Shown here: positions 1-7,978 of the stretch, in pieces
Numbering within the stretch: position 1 is the first letter of the stretch
Layout of the letters: the number at the start of each line of letters is the position of its first letter
From: Clostridiales bacterium
GTDB lineage: Bacteria; Bacillota; Clostridia; Oscillospirales; CAG-272
Direction of reading: 5' to 3'
Length of the DNA stretch: 64,000 nucleotides
NCBI GenBank assembly: GCA_012840355.1
Contig: DULN01000006.1
Span: 193,514 to 257,513, forward strand
Position numbers and translations under genes: made by a program
Notes under the pieces: generated by a model
What the model was told of the DNA's origin: nothing
Database searches by the model: none
Seen by the model: only the letters and a program-made list of their open reading frames with translations

Positions 1-1314
1 ACCGCGACAAAGCCGATTGTCGACGACTCCTCGCTTTGCATAATTAAGGATACGAGCAAATGCATACTCTGCGGCGACTGCGTTCGTATGTGCAACGAGG
101 TGCAAAACGTCGGCGCTATCGACTTTGCAAGGCGCGGCTCGAAAATGAAAATTTCCACCGCGTTCGACGTGCCGCTAAACGAGTCGCCATGCGTAGGGTG
201 CGGCCAGTGCTCGGCGGTTTGCCCGACCGGCGCGCTTGTAGTGCGCAACGATACAGCGAAAGTATGGCGCGCGCTCGAGGATGAAAACCTCAAAGTTTCG
301 GTCCAGATAGCGCCCGCGGTCCGAGTCGCTATCGGCCGCGAGTTGCGCGTGCGCGAGGGCGAGAACGCGATGGGCAAAATCGTCGCAGCACTCCGCAGGA
401 TCGGCTTTGACGAGATTTACGACACCAGCGTAGGCGCCGACCTTACGGTTCTTGAGGAAACCGAAGAATTCCTCGACAGGCTCGAGCGGGGCGAGAAGTT
501 GCCGCTTTTCACTTCCTGCTGCCCGGCATGGGTAAACTACTGCGAAAAGAAGCATCCGGAGCTGCTCCCCAATGTTTCGACCTGCCGCTCCCCGATGCAG
601 ATGTTCGCCGCGGTGCTCAAAGAAGCGAACAAAACCGAGTCGAAAAAACTCTTCCACGTCGCGGTTATGCCTTGCACGGCTAAAAAGTATGAGGCGCAGC
701 GCCCCGAGTTTGTGTCGGGCGGCGTGCCCAATGTGGATGCGGTCATAACGACCCAAGAGCTTATCCGCATGATCAAAGAGGCGGGCGTGATATTCGACGA
801 GCTTGAGCCTGAGGCAGTCGATATGCCGTTTGGCACCGTATCGGGCGCGGGCGTAATATTCGGCGTGACCGGCGGCGTCACCGAAGCCGTGCTTCGCCGG
901 GTGACAAGCGACAAGTCGCGCGCGGCACTGATTTCCCTCGCGAACGCCGGCGCGCGCGGAAGCGAAGGCATAAAAGAATTTGAAGTCCCCTATAGTGGCA
1001 GGATGCTAAAGATTGCGGTTGTCAGCGGGCTTGGCAACGCCGAGCGCATTATTAAGCGCATCGAGGCAGGCGAGCATTTCGACCTCGTCGAAGTTATGGC
1101 GTGCCCCGGCGGCTGCGTATGCGGCGCAGGCCAGCCGTTTGTGCCCACCGAGCAGAGGCATAACCGCGCGAAGGGCCTTTACAATACCGACCGCGTTTCA
1201 AGCATCCGCCGTTCGGAAGACAACCCGCTTATGATAACTCTCTACGAAGGAATCCTCAAAGGGAAAGTACACGAGCTGCTGCATGTAGATTACGTGGGCA
1301 AGGGGGAGCACTAA
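1..1314 (+). CDS. hydA: [FeFe] hydrogenase catalytic subunit, 5' truncated by window edge
   Basis: Catalyses reversible proton reduction to H2 with ferredoxin-type electrons. The frame is open from base 1, so the N-terminus lies outside the window. Residues here are counted from the first visible codon. Two [4Fe-4S] motifs come first (C21-x2-C24-x2-C27-x3-C31 and C64-x2-C67-x2-C70-x3-C74). The three H-cluster signatures follow: TSCCPAW (171-177, L1), MPCTAKKYE (223-231, L2) and EVMACPGGCVCGAGQP (364-379, L3). The C-terminus carries the small-subunit-like segment ending in LLHVDY. L3 is slightly unusual: a cysteine stands between the ligand Cys372 and the GAGQP part. The stop codon is one base before the start of the next gene, so the two are co-transcribed. 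Whether the enzyme is a simple ferredoxin hydrogenase or part of a bifurcating HydABC complex cannot be decided from this fragment. Confidence 0.95.
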   Translation, partial: TATKPIVDDSSLCIIKDTSKCILCGDCVRMCNEVQNVGAIDFARRGSKMKISTAFDVPLNESPCVGCGQCSAVCPTGALVVRNDTAKVWRALEDENLKVSVQIAPAVRVAIGRELRVREGENAMGKIVAALRRIGFDEIYDTSVGADLTVLEETEEFLDRLERGEKLPLFTSCCPAWVNYCEKKHPELLPNVSTCRSPMQMFAAVLKEANKTESKKLFHVAVMPCTAKKYEAQRPEFVSGGVPNVDAVITTQELIRMIKEAGVIFDELEPEAVDMPFGTVSGAGVIFGVTGGVTEAVLRRVTSDKSRAALISLANAGARGSEGIKEFEVPYSGRMLKIAVVSGLGNAERIIKRIEAGEHFDLVEVMACPGGCVCGAGQPFVPTEQRHNRAKGLYNTDRVSSIRRSEDNPLMITLYEGILKGKVHELLHVDYVGKGEH

Positions 1315-1315
1315 A

Positions 1316-1567
1316 ATGACAGAGCTTTCGGTATGCGTCGGTAGCGCCTGCCACCTCAAAGGCGCACAGAATGTGGTCTATACTTTCCGGCACCTGATAG
1401 AAGAATACGGTGTCGTCGAAAAAATCGAGCTTAAGGCTCACTTTTGCATGAAAATGTGCGCCTGCGAGGGCGTCTCGGTGAGGTTTGACGGCAAAGCATA
1501 CAGTATACAGCCGGAACAGGCGCGCGCATTCTTCCGCGAAAACGTGTTGCCAGTGGTGTTAGGCTAA
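1316..1567 (+). CDS. Thioredoxin-like [2Fe-2S] ferredoxin, hydrogenase partner
   Basis: An 83-residue protein with the cysteine pattern of the thioredoxin-fold [2Fe-2S] family (NuoE/HydC C-terminal domain type): C7-x4-C12 near the N-terminus and C44-x3-C48 (FCMKMCAC) in the middle, with an additional Cys50. It begins one base after the hydrogenase stop codon. This tight coupling and the family's electron-transfer role suggest it passes electrons to or from the hydrogenase. It lacks the helical N-terminal half of NuoE-type subunits, so it is the short form. The specific redox partner (NADH module or other) is not visible here. Confidence 0.85.
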   Translation: MTELSVCVGSACHLKGAQNVVYTFRHLIEEYGVVEKIELKAHFCMKMCACEGVSVRFDGKAYSIQPEQARAFFRENVLPVVLG

Positions 1568-1648
1568 ATTTGCTGCGCGGCGGGGGAGTGCGCACGGCGC
1601 TTGCCGAAAGCGGGAAATCCCTACGCCCGCGGGCAAAACAAAACGTAC

Positions 1649-1690
1649 ACCGCCGGAAGGAGGGTTTACCTCCCGCCGGCGGTTTTTGCT
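1649..1690 (+). terminator. Intrinsic terminator after the hydrogenase pair
   Basis: ACCGCCGG and CCGGCGGT form the outer stem with GGAGG/CCTCC inside, followed by TTTTTGCTTT. It also sits just past the lipase stop codon on the other strand and may serve both convergent genes. Confidence 0.8.
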
Positions 1691-1705
1691 TTAGGCTTTG
1701 CATTT

Positions 1706-2389
1706 TTATCTCGCGCACGCAAACTTTCGGATGATGTTCCGGTAATACTGCTGAGGATAGTGGTCGGCAATGCTCAGCATAAACGGCAAGCGCGGGCAGC
1801 CGATATGTATTTTCATCCCCACATGGCGGTAGCCTAAAAACGCGGGCGGCAGTTTTGTCACGATGTCGTTGCCGTTCTCAATCCTAAACACCTTTAGCAG
1901 TCGTCTGTTGTACGAGTCGCGGAACGCTTTGTTGCCAACCCTCGGCGCTCCGAAAAGATATACTTCATAGTCAAGATCGGGAAAATTATACTCAAGGTCG
2001 ACTGAGCACAAAATCGCGAGCGCTGCGCCCTGCGAGTGACCGGCGATTTTTACCGACTCAACCCCGCACGAAACCGCGCGGTGAATGGCGTTGCGCACGA
2101 ATGGCGATTTGTATGCGGTTATAAACCCCCTATGCACGCGTATCGGCGACGCGGTGTTGCCGTAGGGGACTGTCATTTTGTCAAACATAAAATTGGTTTT
2201 CCAGTCGCGCGGCGAGTCGGAGCCTCTGAAAGTTATGTAAAGCGTTTTGCCGCACCGCCGCAGGTAGCACTGTACGTCGGTCACAGGGTCAGAGATGAAT
2301 TCAATCACGCCGCTTTGGTAAACGGGCTGCACCTCGCGGTATGCGAGCCCCGAGAGCTCCATCGCGTATAGTATGTCCTCGCCCTTCAA
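1706..2389 (-). CDS. Class 3 (alpha/beta hydrolase) lipase family protein
   Basis: A Lipase_3-type alpha/beta hydrolase expected to cleave acyl esters. The nucleophile elbow is GHSQG (Ser119 counted from the chosen start). It is followed by the family-typical LFGAPRVGN strand, a likely catalytic Asp175 (NGNDIV) and a likely catalytic His210 (ADHYP). The oxyanion-hole strand ITFRGSDS is also present. The open frame extends upstream to a GTG at 2452, but that codon has no ribosome binding site and overlaps the -35 box of the divergent gene's promoter. A TTG at 2389 is preceded by GGAGGGG at 5 bp and is the better start, giving 227 residues. No signal peptide is seen from this start, so an intracellular role is likelier. 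Substrate unknown. Confidence 0.85.
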   Translation of the reverse strand: MKGEDILYAMELSGLAYREVQPVYQSGVIEFISDPVTDVQCYLRRCGKTLYITFRGSDSPRDWKTNFMFDKMTVPYGNTASPIRVHRGFITAYKSPFVRNAIHRAVSCGVESVKIAGHSQGAALAILCSVDLEYNFPDLDYEVYLFGAPRVGNKAFRDSYNRRLLKVFRIENGNDIVTKLPPAFLGYRHVGMKIHIGCPRLPFMLSIADHYPQQYYRNIIRKFACAR

Positions 2390-2444
2390 GCGTACCCCTC
2401 CCAAGGCAGTATATGAAAAGCCTTGGCGGGCAGTAACAAAAATA

Positions 2445-2473
2445 TTGAACACCGGCGGGGAGGGTGTTATAAT
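2445..2473 (+). promoter_or_regulatory. Sigma-A promoter for the cysteine hydrolase gene
   Basis: TTGAAC (2445-2450), 17 bp, TATAAT (2468-2473). Gives a leader of about 40 nt to the gene at 2518. Confidence 0.8.
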
Positions 2474-2517
2474 ATTTTAAATACTGTATAGCCGCGTTAT
2501 AAAGGAAGGGATTATTT

Positions 2518-3051
2518 ATGGCTGAGAAAAAATGCCTTATAGTTGTCGACTACCAAAACGATTTTGTGTCGGGTGCGCTGGGGTTCCCCGGCGCCGAGCT
2601 GCTTGCGCCGCGGATTGCAGAAAAGATTAAAAAATACCGCAGCGAAGGCGGGGAAGTGATTTTCACTTTCGATACGCATGGCGAGGATTACGCCGAAACG
2701 CATGAAGGCAAAAACCTTCCGGTGCCGCACTGCATCAAAGGCACGCCCGGGCATGGGCTTTACGGCGAGGTTGCGGAGCTAATCTGTGAGTCCGACCAGA
2801 AGTTTTACAAAAACGCTTTCGGCTCGGACAGGCTTTACGAGTACTTAAAAACCCATCCGTTTACGCAGATTGAGCTTGTCGGGCTGGTTTCGAACATTTG
2901 CGTTTTGGCAAACGCAGTGCTCGCAAAAACCGCGCAGCCTGAAACGCAGGTAATAGTTGATGCGTCGTGCACCGCGTCGTATGACAAGAGCCTTGGAGAA
3001 AAAGCGCTAGACGTGCTGGAAGGCTTGCAGGTCAAAGTAGTCGGCAGATAA
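2518..3051 (+). CDS. Isochorismatase/nicotinamidase-family cysteine hydrolase
   Basis: A 177-residue single-domain cysteine hydrolase. The catalytic triad of the family is visible as Asp11 (VVDYQNDF), Lys98 (FYKNAFGS) and Cys128 (SNICVLAN). Asp52, His54 (FDTHGED), His62 and His71 match the D-x-H...H metal-site arrangement of nicotinamidases rather than of isochorismatases, so nicotinamide deamidation to nicotinate (NAD salvage) is the most likely reaction. AGGAAGGG precedes the ATG. It is monocistronic from its own promoter and is followed by the tRNA-Pro gene. Related amidases share these residues, so the substrate is inferred. Confidence 0.85.
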   Translation: MAEKKCLIVVDYQNDFVSGALGFPGAELLAPRIAEKIKKYRSEGGEVIFTFDTHGEDYAETHEGKNLPVPHCIKGTPGHGLYGEVAELICESDQKFYKNAFGSDRLYEYLKTHPFTQIELVGLVSNICVLANAVLAKTAQPETQVIVDASCTASYDKSLGEKALDVLEGLQVKVVGR

Positions 3052-3068
3052 AAAATGCGCCGACCCCC

Positions 3069-3097
3069 TTGACTTTTCGATCGGAATGTAGTATAAT
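3069..3097 (+). promoter_or_regulatory. Sigma-A promoter for tRNA-Pro
   Basis: TTGACT (3069-3074), 17 bp, TATAAT (3092-3097), about 43 bp upstream of the mature tRNA 5' end. Confidence 0.85.
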
Positions 3098-3139
3098 ATT
3101 ATGTGCCTAAAGAGGCAAGCACCCATATTGGGGTGCCAT

Positions 3140-3215
3140 CTGGGTGTGGCGCAGTTGGTAGCGCGCTACCTTGGGGTGGTAGAGGCCGCTGGTTCAAATC
3201 CAGTCACTCAGACCA
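3140..3215 (+). tRNA. tRNA-Pro, anticodon GGG
   Basis: Complete 76-nt cloverleaf. The acceptor stem CTGGGTG/CACTCAG starts with the C1 typical of bacterial tRNA-Pro. The anticodon stem CTACC/GGTAG encloses the loop TTGGGGT with GGG at 3173-3175. The T arm is GCTGG-TTCAAAT-CCAGT. Discriminator A is followed by an encoded CCA. It reads proline CCC/CCU codons. Confidence 0.95.
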
Positions 3216-3257
3216 ACACCTGCTTTGGCTTAAAAGCCGAAGCAGGTGTTTTTTTAT
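3215..3257 (+). terminator. Terminator of tRNA-Pro
   Basis: AACACCTGCTTTGGC and GCCGAAGCAGGTGTT pair around TTAAAA and run into a tract of eight T. It begins immediately at the tRNA 3' end. Confidence 0.9.
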
Positions 3258-3286
3258 GCTCTGCCGATAAATATGCTAACAATATA

Positions 3287-3315
3287 TTGACAAACTCACA
3301 AAATAGTGGTATAAA
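3287..3315 (+). promoter_or_regulatory. Sigma-A promoter for the secreted protein gene
   Basis: TTGACA (3287-3292), 17 bp, TATAAA (3310-3315), close to consensus. Confidence 0.85.
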
Positions 3316-3349
3316 CATATCGATAATATAAAAAGGAGAAGGCTGGCAT

Positions 3350-4171
3350 ATGATGAAAAAACTGCTAAGCGCTATAGTCTTCATGTGCCTTTTTGCCTCA
3401 TTGATGGCAACTGGCGCGGTAGCCGAAAATCCCACGCCTACGCTGCTTTGGGAGTTCGGCGCGGACTCCGATATCGAGCAGTATATGGGCGGGCATGGAA
3501 TCAATGCGGTGACATGGGAAGCCGAAGACTTTTACCATATATTCACCGCAACCGGAAATGACCCGTACGTTTCAATTGATTTGTCGGTGCCGGACGTCAA
3601 TCAGATTTGGTGGGTAAAAGCGCGCGTGCTGAACAAGAGCTATGCGACGGCAATCGAGCTTTTCGCCAGCACCAACGGCCGCTCGCTAACCGGCCCAGAG
3701 TGCACGCATATCGACATCAAGCCGAATTACGACGAGTGGCAGACTGTTATAACCTATATACCCGATTCCAACGTAGCGACTGTCAATGCCTACAAGAACG
3801 TCGCCCCGCTGACCGAGACGTATTGGGAAGGCACTGTAGACTGGATACGCCTTGACCCGATGTGGAGAGCAGGCGACGACGGCAGCGACTCGGGCGGCAA
3901 TATGGAGCCAGGCCAGCAGATTTATATAGACTACATAGCATTCTTCCCCACAAAAGAGGAAGCTGAAGCCTACGTCGGCTCCGCCGAGGCGGCCGCCGCT
4001 GCCGAGCAAGCTGCGGATGTGCCTGCAGCGGAGACTGAAGAGGTGCCTGCTGCCGAAGAACCTGCCGAAACGCCCCCCGCGCCTTATACTGCTGACCTCA
4101 TCTCGCTGACGTTCGCAACAGTTGTGTTTGCGGCGGGTGTCGTGTACGAGCTGACAAAAAAGCGAAAATAG
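3350..4171 (+). CDS. Secreted, membrane-anchored protein with a jelly-roll-like ectodomain (function unknown)
   Basis: A 273-residue protein I cannot assign to a named family. Layout: a cleavable signal peptide (about 1-25, ending near GAVA), a beta-rich, Trp/Tyr-rich ectodomain (about 30-205) that resembles carbohydrate-binding jelly-roll modules (WEFG, YVSIDL, WVKARV, IDYIAFFP), a low-complexity Ala/Glu/Pro linker (about 206-245), one transmembrane helix and a KKRK tail. This is type I membrane topology with the ectodomain outside. AAAGGAGAAGG precedes the ATG at 7 bp. It is monocistronic between its promoter and a terminator. Glycan or wall binding is an inference from the fold impression only. 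Confidence 0.7.
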   Translation: MMKKLLSAIVFMCLFASLMATGAVAENPTPTLLWEFGADSDIEQYMGGHGINAVTWEAEDFYHIFTATGNDPYVSIDLSVPDVNQIWWVKARVLNKSYATAIELFASTNGRSLTGPECTHIDIKPNYDEWQTVITYIPDSNVATVNAYKNVAPLTETYWEGTVDWIRLDPMWRAGDDGSDSGGNMEPGQQIYIDYIAFFPTKEEAEAYVGSAEAAAAAEQAADVPAAETEEVPAAEEPAETPPAPYTADLISLTFATVVFAAGVVYELTKKRK

Positions 4172-4210
4172 TGCAAATAGCAAAACCTCCTATAATTTAA
4201 CCCCAAACAA

Positions 4211-4247
4211 AAAAAGCAGGGCGCAAGCTTGCGCTCTGCTTTTTGTT
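4211..4247 (+). terminator. Bidirectional intrinsic terminator
   Basis: AAAAAGCAGGGCGC and GCGCTCTGCTTTTT pair around AAGCTT. T-tracts occur on both strands, serving the secreted-protein gene and the convergent nrdR. Confidence 0.85.
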
Positions 4248-4372
4248 TGACCGTTAATGAAAAAGCGGAAGCTCGATGCGGTTGGCGAGTGGCTTTGCGA
4301 GGTAAGCTGGTGCAATATGGTTTTGCCTTTCATATTCGCCACTTTCCGGCTTGTTACCGTGCTTTTGCCCTT

Positions 4373-4864
4373 TTATTGTTTTTCTACCTTTTCCTGCTTT
4401 TCGTTGCGGGATTTACGAAGCTCGTTAAGCTCTTCGATAAAAGTGTCGACGTCCTTGAACTGGCGGTAAACGCTTGCAAACCGCACATACGAGACGTCGT
4501 CGAGGTTGCGCAGCTTTTCCATTACCAACCGGCCGATTTCTTCAGAGTGGAATTCCGTTTTTAGCGTGCTTTTCAGCTCCGCTTCGATTTCATTTATAAT
4601 ATTGTTAAGCTGCGCCGTTGTCACCGGCCGCTTATAGCATGCTTTGAGAAGGCCCGTGAGGATTTTATTCCTATCGAAAAGCTCGATTGAACCGTCTTTC
4701 TTTATCACCACAAGCGGGGCAGTATTGCCAAACTCGTAATTTTCGTAGGTTGTGAACCTTGTCTTGCACTTTAGGCATTCGCGACGGCGCCTTATTCCGG
4801 AGTTGGCGGTCGGGCGCGAGTCGACGACTTTGCTTTCAAGATGGCCGCAGCTCGGACACTTCAT
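4373..4864 (-). CDS. nrdR: Ribonucleotide reductase transcriptional repressor NrdR
   Basis: NrdR represses nrd genes according to ATP/dATP levels. The 163-residue protein begins with the family zinc ribbon (C3-x2-C6 and C30-x2-C33 around the RRRREC segment), followed by an ATP-cone domain (from about residue 47, VVIKKDGSIELFDRNKI). The length is slightly above the usual 150-155 because of a charged C-terminal tail. AAGGAGC precedes the ATG. A sigma-A promoter lies just upstream and two degenerate NrdR-box-like sequences overlap it, suggesting autoregulation. No nrd gene is present in the window. Confidence 0.95.
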   Translation of the reverse strand: MKCPSCGHLESKVVDSRPTANSGIRRRRECLKCKTRFTTYENYEFGNTAPLVVIKKDGSIELFDRNKILTGLLKACYKRPVTTAQLNNIINEIEAELKSTLKTEFHSEEIGRLVMEKLRNLDDVSYVRFASVYRQFKDVDTFIEELNELRKSRNEKQEKVEKQ

Positions 4865-4897
4865 ATGTATAGCTCCTTACGTTAATAGTGGTTTAAA

Positions 4898-4930
4898 ACA
4901 CAATGTAATTAATACCATTATATATTGTTC
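4898..4930. promoter_or_regulatory. Possible pair of degenerate NrdR boxes
   Basis: ACACAATGTAATTAAT (4898-4913) and the 16 bp at 4915-4930 each match the NrdR-box consensus (ACACWATATATWGTGT) at about 11 of 16 positions. The second covers the -10 box of nrdR. The start-to-start spacing of 17 bp is shorter than the roughly 31 bp usual for NrdR box pairs, so this is tentative. Confidence 0.3.
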
Positions 4931-4945
4931 CTTCCGTTTTGTAAA
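4917..4945 (-). promoter_or_regulatory. Sigma-A promoter of nrdR
   Basis: On the minus strand: TTTACA (complement of 4940-4945), 17 bp, TATAAT (complement of 4917-4922). Confidence 0.8.
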
Positions 4946-5002
4946 GAGTTTTATAGTAAATTGATAAACAAAATTTTATCCTATTTTCAAACATTGTGCG
5001 CA

Positions 5003-5039
5003 AAAAACAATAAAAGCGTGTGGCGGCTTGCCACACGCT
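5003..5039 (-). terminator. Terminator of the TIM-barrel gene
   Basis: On the minus strand GCGTGTGGC-AAGCC-GCCACACGC is followed by TTTTATTGTTTTTT. Confidence 0.85.
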
Positions 5040-5055
5040 GGGTTAAAATTGTGTA

Positions 5056-5871
5056 TTAAAGCCCTGCCAATTGTGCCTGCCTGCGCATTTCGGCGAGTGC
5101 CGCGCGCATCGTCGGCTCGTACTCGCCCTGAATGCCGCCCTCAAGCGACAGTCTGCCCTTGTAGCCGGCTTTCGCGAGGTTGCCGAAGAAGGCGGGATAA
5201 TCCGCGCCGTCGCCCTCCACTGGCATGATGCGGCCTTTCGGGTTCGCGATATGCGCATGGACTATGTAGTCGCCGAACTCGGCAAACTTACTCATGTCCT
5301 CGCCTTCGACCGAAACGTGGAAAAAGTCGACCATTACTTTGATGTTGTCTTTACCGCTGGCGCGGGCCACCCATACCGACTGCTCGGTGAGGTTGAGCGT
5401 CGGCGACTCGGGCTTTTGCAAGCCTTCGAGCGCGACGGTTAGCCCGAACTCCGCGGCTACGGGCGAGATGACCTCGGCGCAGACTTCCGCGAGCTGCTCG
5501 TAAACATTATTGACGTCGTACCCTTTGTCGGTCGGGTAGTTACGGACGCCGCCCGCGCCGATGACGAGTATCTGGTTGCCCATAAAGCGGGTGCGGGAGA
5601 TGACGTCGTAGAACTGCTCGCGGGCACGCTCAATGTCGTCGCGGGTCTGCTTTCCGGCGGGGTTATACTGGCCGGGGAATGCGTATGCTGAAACTTCGCA
5701 TTTAAGCCCCGTTTCTTCGAGCGCGGCAAGGTAGGCTTCGATTTTAGCCTGGTCGCCCGACGTCACCGCGCCGTAAGGTTCCCAGAGGTGCGTTTCAACG
5801 TAGTCGAAGCCGAGTTTCTTTAGGATTTTTACAGCATTCGGATTCATGCCGACGCAAGCGCCGATTCTCAT
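5056..5871 (-). CDS. Sugar phosphate isomerase/epimerase-family TIM-barrel protein
   Basis: A 271-residue AP-endonuclease-2/xylose-isomerase-like TIM barrel. The start MRIGACVG and segments such as GFDYVETHL, LKCEVSAYAFPG, LTVALEGLQ, IKVMVDFFHV, DYIVHAHIANPKG and GRLSLEGG lie on successive strands and contain the Glu, Asp, His and Glu residues that bind a divalent metal in this superfamily. Members isomerise, epimerise or dehydrate sugars and inositols; the substrate is not predictable. A GAGG sequence lies 11 bp before the ATG. It is a single gene with its own terminator. Confidence 0.8.
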   Translation of the reverse strand: MRIGACVGMNPNAVKILKKLGFDYVETHLWEPYGAVTSGDQAKIEAYLAALEETGLKCEVSAYAFPGQYNPAGKQTRDDIERAREQFYDVISRTRFMGNQILVIGAGGVRNYPTDKGYDVNNVYEQLAEVCAEVISPVAAEFGLTVALEGLQKPESPTLNLTEQSVWVARASGKDNIKVMVDFFHVSVEGEDMSKFAEFGDYIVHAHIANPKGRIMPVEGDGADYPAFFGNLAKAGYKGRLSLEGGIQGEYEPTMRAALAEMRRQAQLAGL

Positions 5872-5936
5872 AGGAGTATACCTCGCAATCTTATTAAGAT
5901 TAAGCCGTGATCGGCATTGTTGACGGTGATTTGCTG

Positions 5937-7883
5937 TTATTCCGCGGGCGGGTTTGCCGCAAGGTATTCGGCTTCTTCGTATAGCTCAAGCAGCCTTTCC
6001 TCAAGTGCCTGGCGCTCCTCGTAAAGCTCGGCAAGCCGGACATAGTCGGTCGCCGCCTCGCCGTTTATCTCTTTTTCAATCTCCTCGAGCCTCACCTCGA
6101 CGCGCGCTGTCTCTTCGGCGTTGAGTTTGAGCTTGCGCTGGTATTTGCGCTGCTCGGATTGCCTTTGCTTTGAAAGGTGAAATTCCTCTTTCGCGCGGGA
6201 AACCGTCTCGGCTTTATTTTGCTTTGGCGCAGGCTTTAGGTGTTTTTCCTTGTACTCGCGGTATTCCTCCCAGCCGCCGGCGAAATTGAAAATCGATAGC
6301 GGCGTAGGCACTCCGAAATCGAGCACGCGGGTCGCTAGCTTATTTATAAAATAGCGGTCGTGCGATACCGCGATAATCGTGCCGTCAAATTCCTCGAGCG
6401 CGGACTCGAGCGCTTCGCGCGAGTTTATGTCAAGGTGGTTTGTCGGCTCGTCCAAAATTAGGAGATTTACTTTCGAGAGCATCAGCTTTGCAAGAGTGAG
6501 CCTGGCGCGCTCGCCGCCGCTGAGCGACGAAACGCGCTTATCAACGTCTTCGCCTTTAAACAAAAACAAAGCAAGCGCCGACCGCACCTCGGTTTGCGTA
6601 AGCTCTGGGTAAGCGTCCCAAAGCTCCTCGAGCACGGTTTTTGTGTCGTCGAGCTCTTGGTTTTCCTGGTCGTAATAGCCGGCAACGACATTTGCGCCGT
6701 ACTCGATCTCCCCCGAGTTTGGGCGCTCTTTTTTTGCGAGCAGCCTGACTAGCGTCGATTTCCCGCAGCCATTCGGGCCGACGATAAACACCCGCTCGCG
6801 CTTTTTTATGGTAAACGAGACGTCAGAAAAAAGCGGCTTTCCCGGATACCCGTGAGTAACTGAGCGCACGTAAAGTACGTCGTTACCGCTTTCGCCGGGC
6901 GACTGAAATCTTATGCGAACAGATTCGGGCGGATGAGCGGGGCGCTCTATGCGCTCCATTTTCTCGAGCATTTTCTGCCGGCTTTCTGCGGCGATGATGT
7001 TGCGCTCGCGGCCCCAGCGCCGCTGCTGCTCGATAAACGCCTCTATTTTTGCGATTTTCTGCTCTTGGATTTTGTAGTGCTTCTCCTGCTCGGCGCGCTC
7101 GGCGGCTTTTTTCTCGCGCGAGGCGGTGAAATTCCCCTCGTAAAGCTTGCCGCGCGTGTTTTCAATCTCTAGTATTTTCGTTGCGACGCTGTCGAGAAAA
7201 TACCGGTCGTGGGAGATCACGAGCACGGTTTTGCGGCTTGACTTAAGGTAATCCTCAAGCCAATACATCGCGTCGGTGTCAAGATGGTTTGTCGGCTCGT
7301 CGAGCAGCAGAATATCGTAGTTACGCAGAAGCAGGCACGCAAGCGAAAGCCGCGTCTTCTGCCCGCCTGAAAGCGAGCTGACCGGCAGGGTCCAAAACTT
7401 TTCGTCAAGCCCGAGGTTGACAAGCACGCCTTTTGCCCGGCTGCGGAACTCAAACCCACCAGACTGGGCGAACTTATCATGAAGGCGCGCGTACCGCCGG
7501 GCGAGCTCGTCCGCTTTTTCGGCAGAATCAGCCGAATCGATTTCCCGGCGCAGCGCCTCAAGCCGGGCTTCCTCCTCAATTAGGTCGCGGAAAGCCAAAA
7601 GCGCCGCATCCATAATGGGCATGTCTGGGTCAAACTCGGGCAGCTGGGAAAGCGATCCGACAGTGAGCCCTTTTGCAATGTTGATGCCACCGGCTGGCTC
7701 GTGGGGCGGCAGCGGGTCGGGCGTGTACTCGCCGGTGATGAGCCTAAAAAGCGAGGTCTTACCCGCGCCATTTACCCCTATAACGCCGAGCCGTTCGCCT
7801 TCGTGCAGCGCAAACGATATTTTGTCAAGGACTTTTGTCGCTCCGAATGAAAGGCTTAAATTGTCGCATACAATTGCATACAT
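5937..7883 (-). CDS. ABC-F family ATPase (ribosome-associated type)
   Basis: A soluble 648-residue protein with two ABC domains and no membrane segments. It has Walker A motifs GVNGAGKT (about 36-43) and GPNGCGKST, signatures LSGGQ and LSGGE, Walker B LLLDEPTNHLD and LLILDEPTNHLD, a charged linker between the domains, and a C-terminal coiled coil rich in Glu, Lys and Arg (about 560-640). This is the Uup/YfmM-like subgroup of ABC-F proteins, which act in translation at the ribosomal E site or in antibiotic protection. The promoter lies so close to the ATG that the mRNA is predicted to have almost no 5' leader, and there is no ribosome binding site. Confidence 0.92.
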   Translation of the reverse strand: MYAIVCDNLSLSFGATKVLDKISFALHEGERLGVIGVNGAGKTSLFRLITGEYTPDPLPPHEPAGGINIAKGLTVGSLSQLPEFDPDMPIMDAALLAFRDLIEEEARLEALRREIDSADSAEKADELARRYARLHDKFAQSGGFEFRSRAKGVLVNLGLDEKFWTLPVSSLSGGQKTRLSLACLLLRNYDILLLDEPTNHLDTDAMYWLEDYLKSSRKTVLVISHDRYFLDSVATKILEIENTRGKLYEGNFTASREKKAAERAEQEKHYKIQEQKIAKIEAFIEQQRRWGRERNIIAAESRQKMLEKMERIERPAHPPESVRIRFQSPGESGNDVLYVRSVTHGYPGKPLFSDVSFTIKKRERVFIVGPNGCGKSTLVRLLAKKERPNSGEIEYGANVVAGYYDQENQELDDTKTVLEELWDAYPELTQTEVRSALALFLFKGEDVDKRVSSLSGGERARLTLAKLMLSKVNLLILDEPTNHLDINSREALESALEEFDGTIIAVSHDRYFINKLATRVLDFGVPTPLSIFNFAGGWEEYREYKEKHLKPAPKQNKAETVSRAKEEFHLSKQRQSEQRKYQRKLKLNAEETARVEVRLEEIEKEINGEAATDYVRLAELYEERQALEERLLELYEEAEYLAANPPAE

Positions 7884-7892
7884 AGTTAAAGT

Positions 7893-7921
7893 AGTATATA
7901 CCGCCTGTCATATTATGACAA
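7893..7921 (-). promoter_or_regulatory. Promoter of the ABC-F gene, nearly leaderless
   Basis: On the minus strand: TTGTCA (complement of 7916-7921), 17 bp, TATACT (complement of 7893-7898). Only 9 nt separate the -10 box from the ATG, so transcription would begin within about 3 nt of the start codon. Confidence 0.65.
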
Positions 7922-7978
7922 ACGCGGGCTCGCGCACGGCGCGCCCGCGAGATGCGCCCGCATAAACGGGGCAAAAGG

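Noticed and set aside
175..756. Long antisense frame inside the hydrogenase gene
   Set aside because: Shadow of a high-confidence coding frame; product has no recognisable domain and is full of unusual His/Arg/Ala runs.
2401..2426. CCAAGGC/GCCTTGG hairpin near the lipase start as a terminator
   Set aside because: No T-tract; it lies in the 5' region of the lipase transcript and at most affects its translation.
3099..3331. Coding frame across the tRNA-Pro region
   Set aside because: Overlaps a complete tRNA and its terminator and has no homology-like features.
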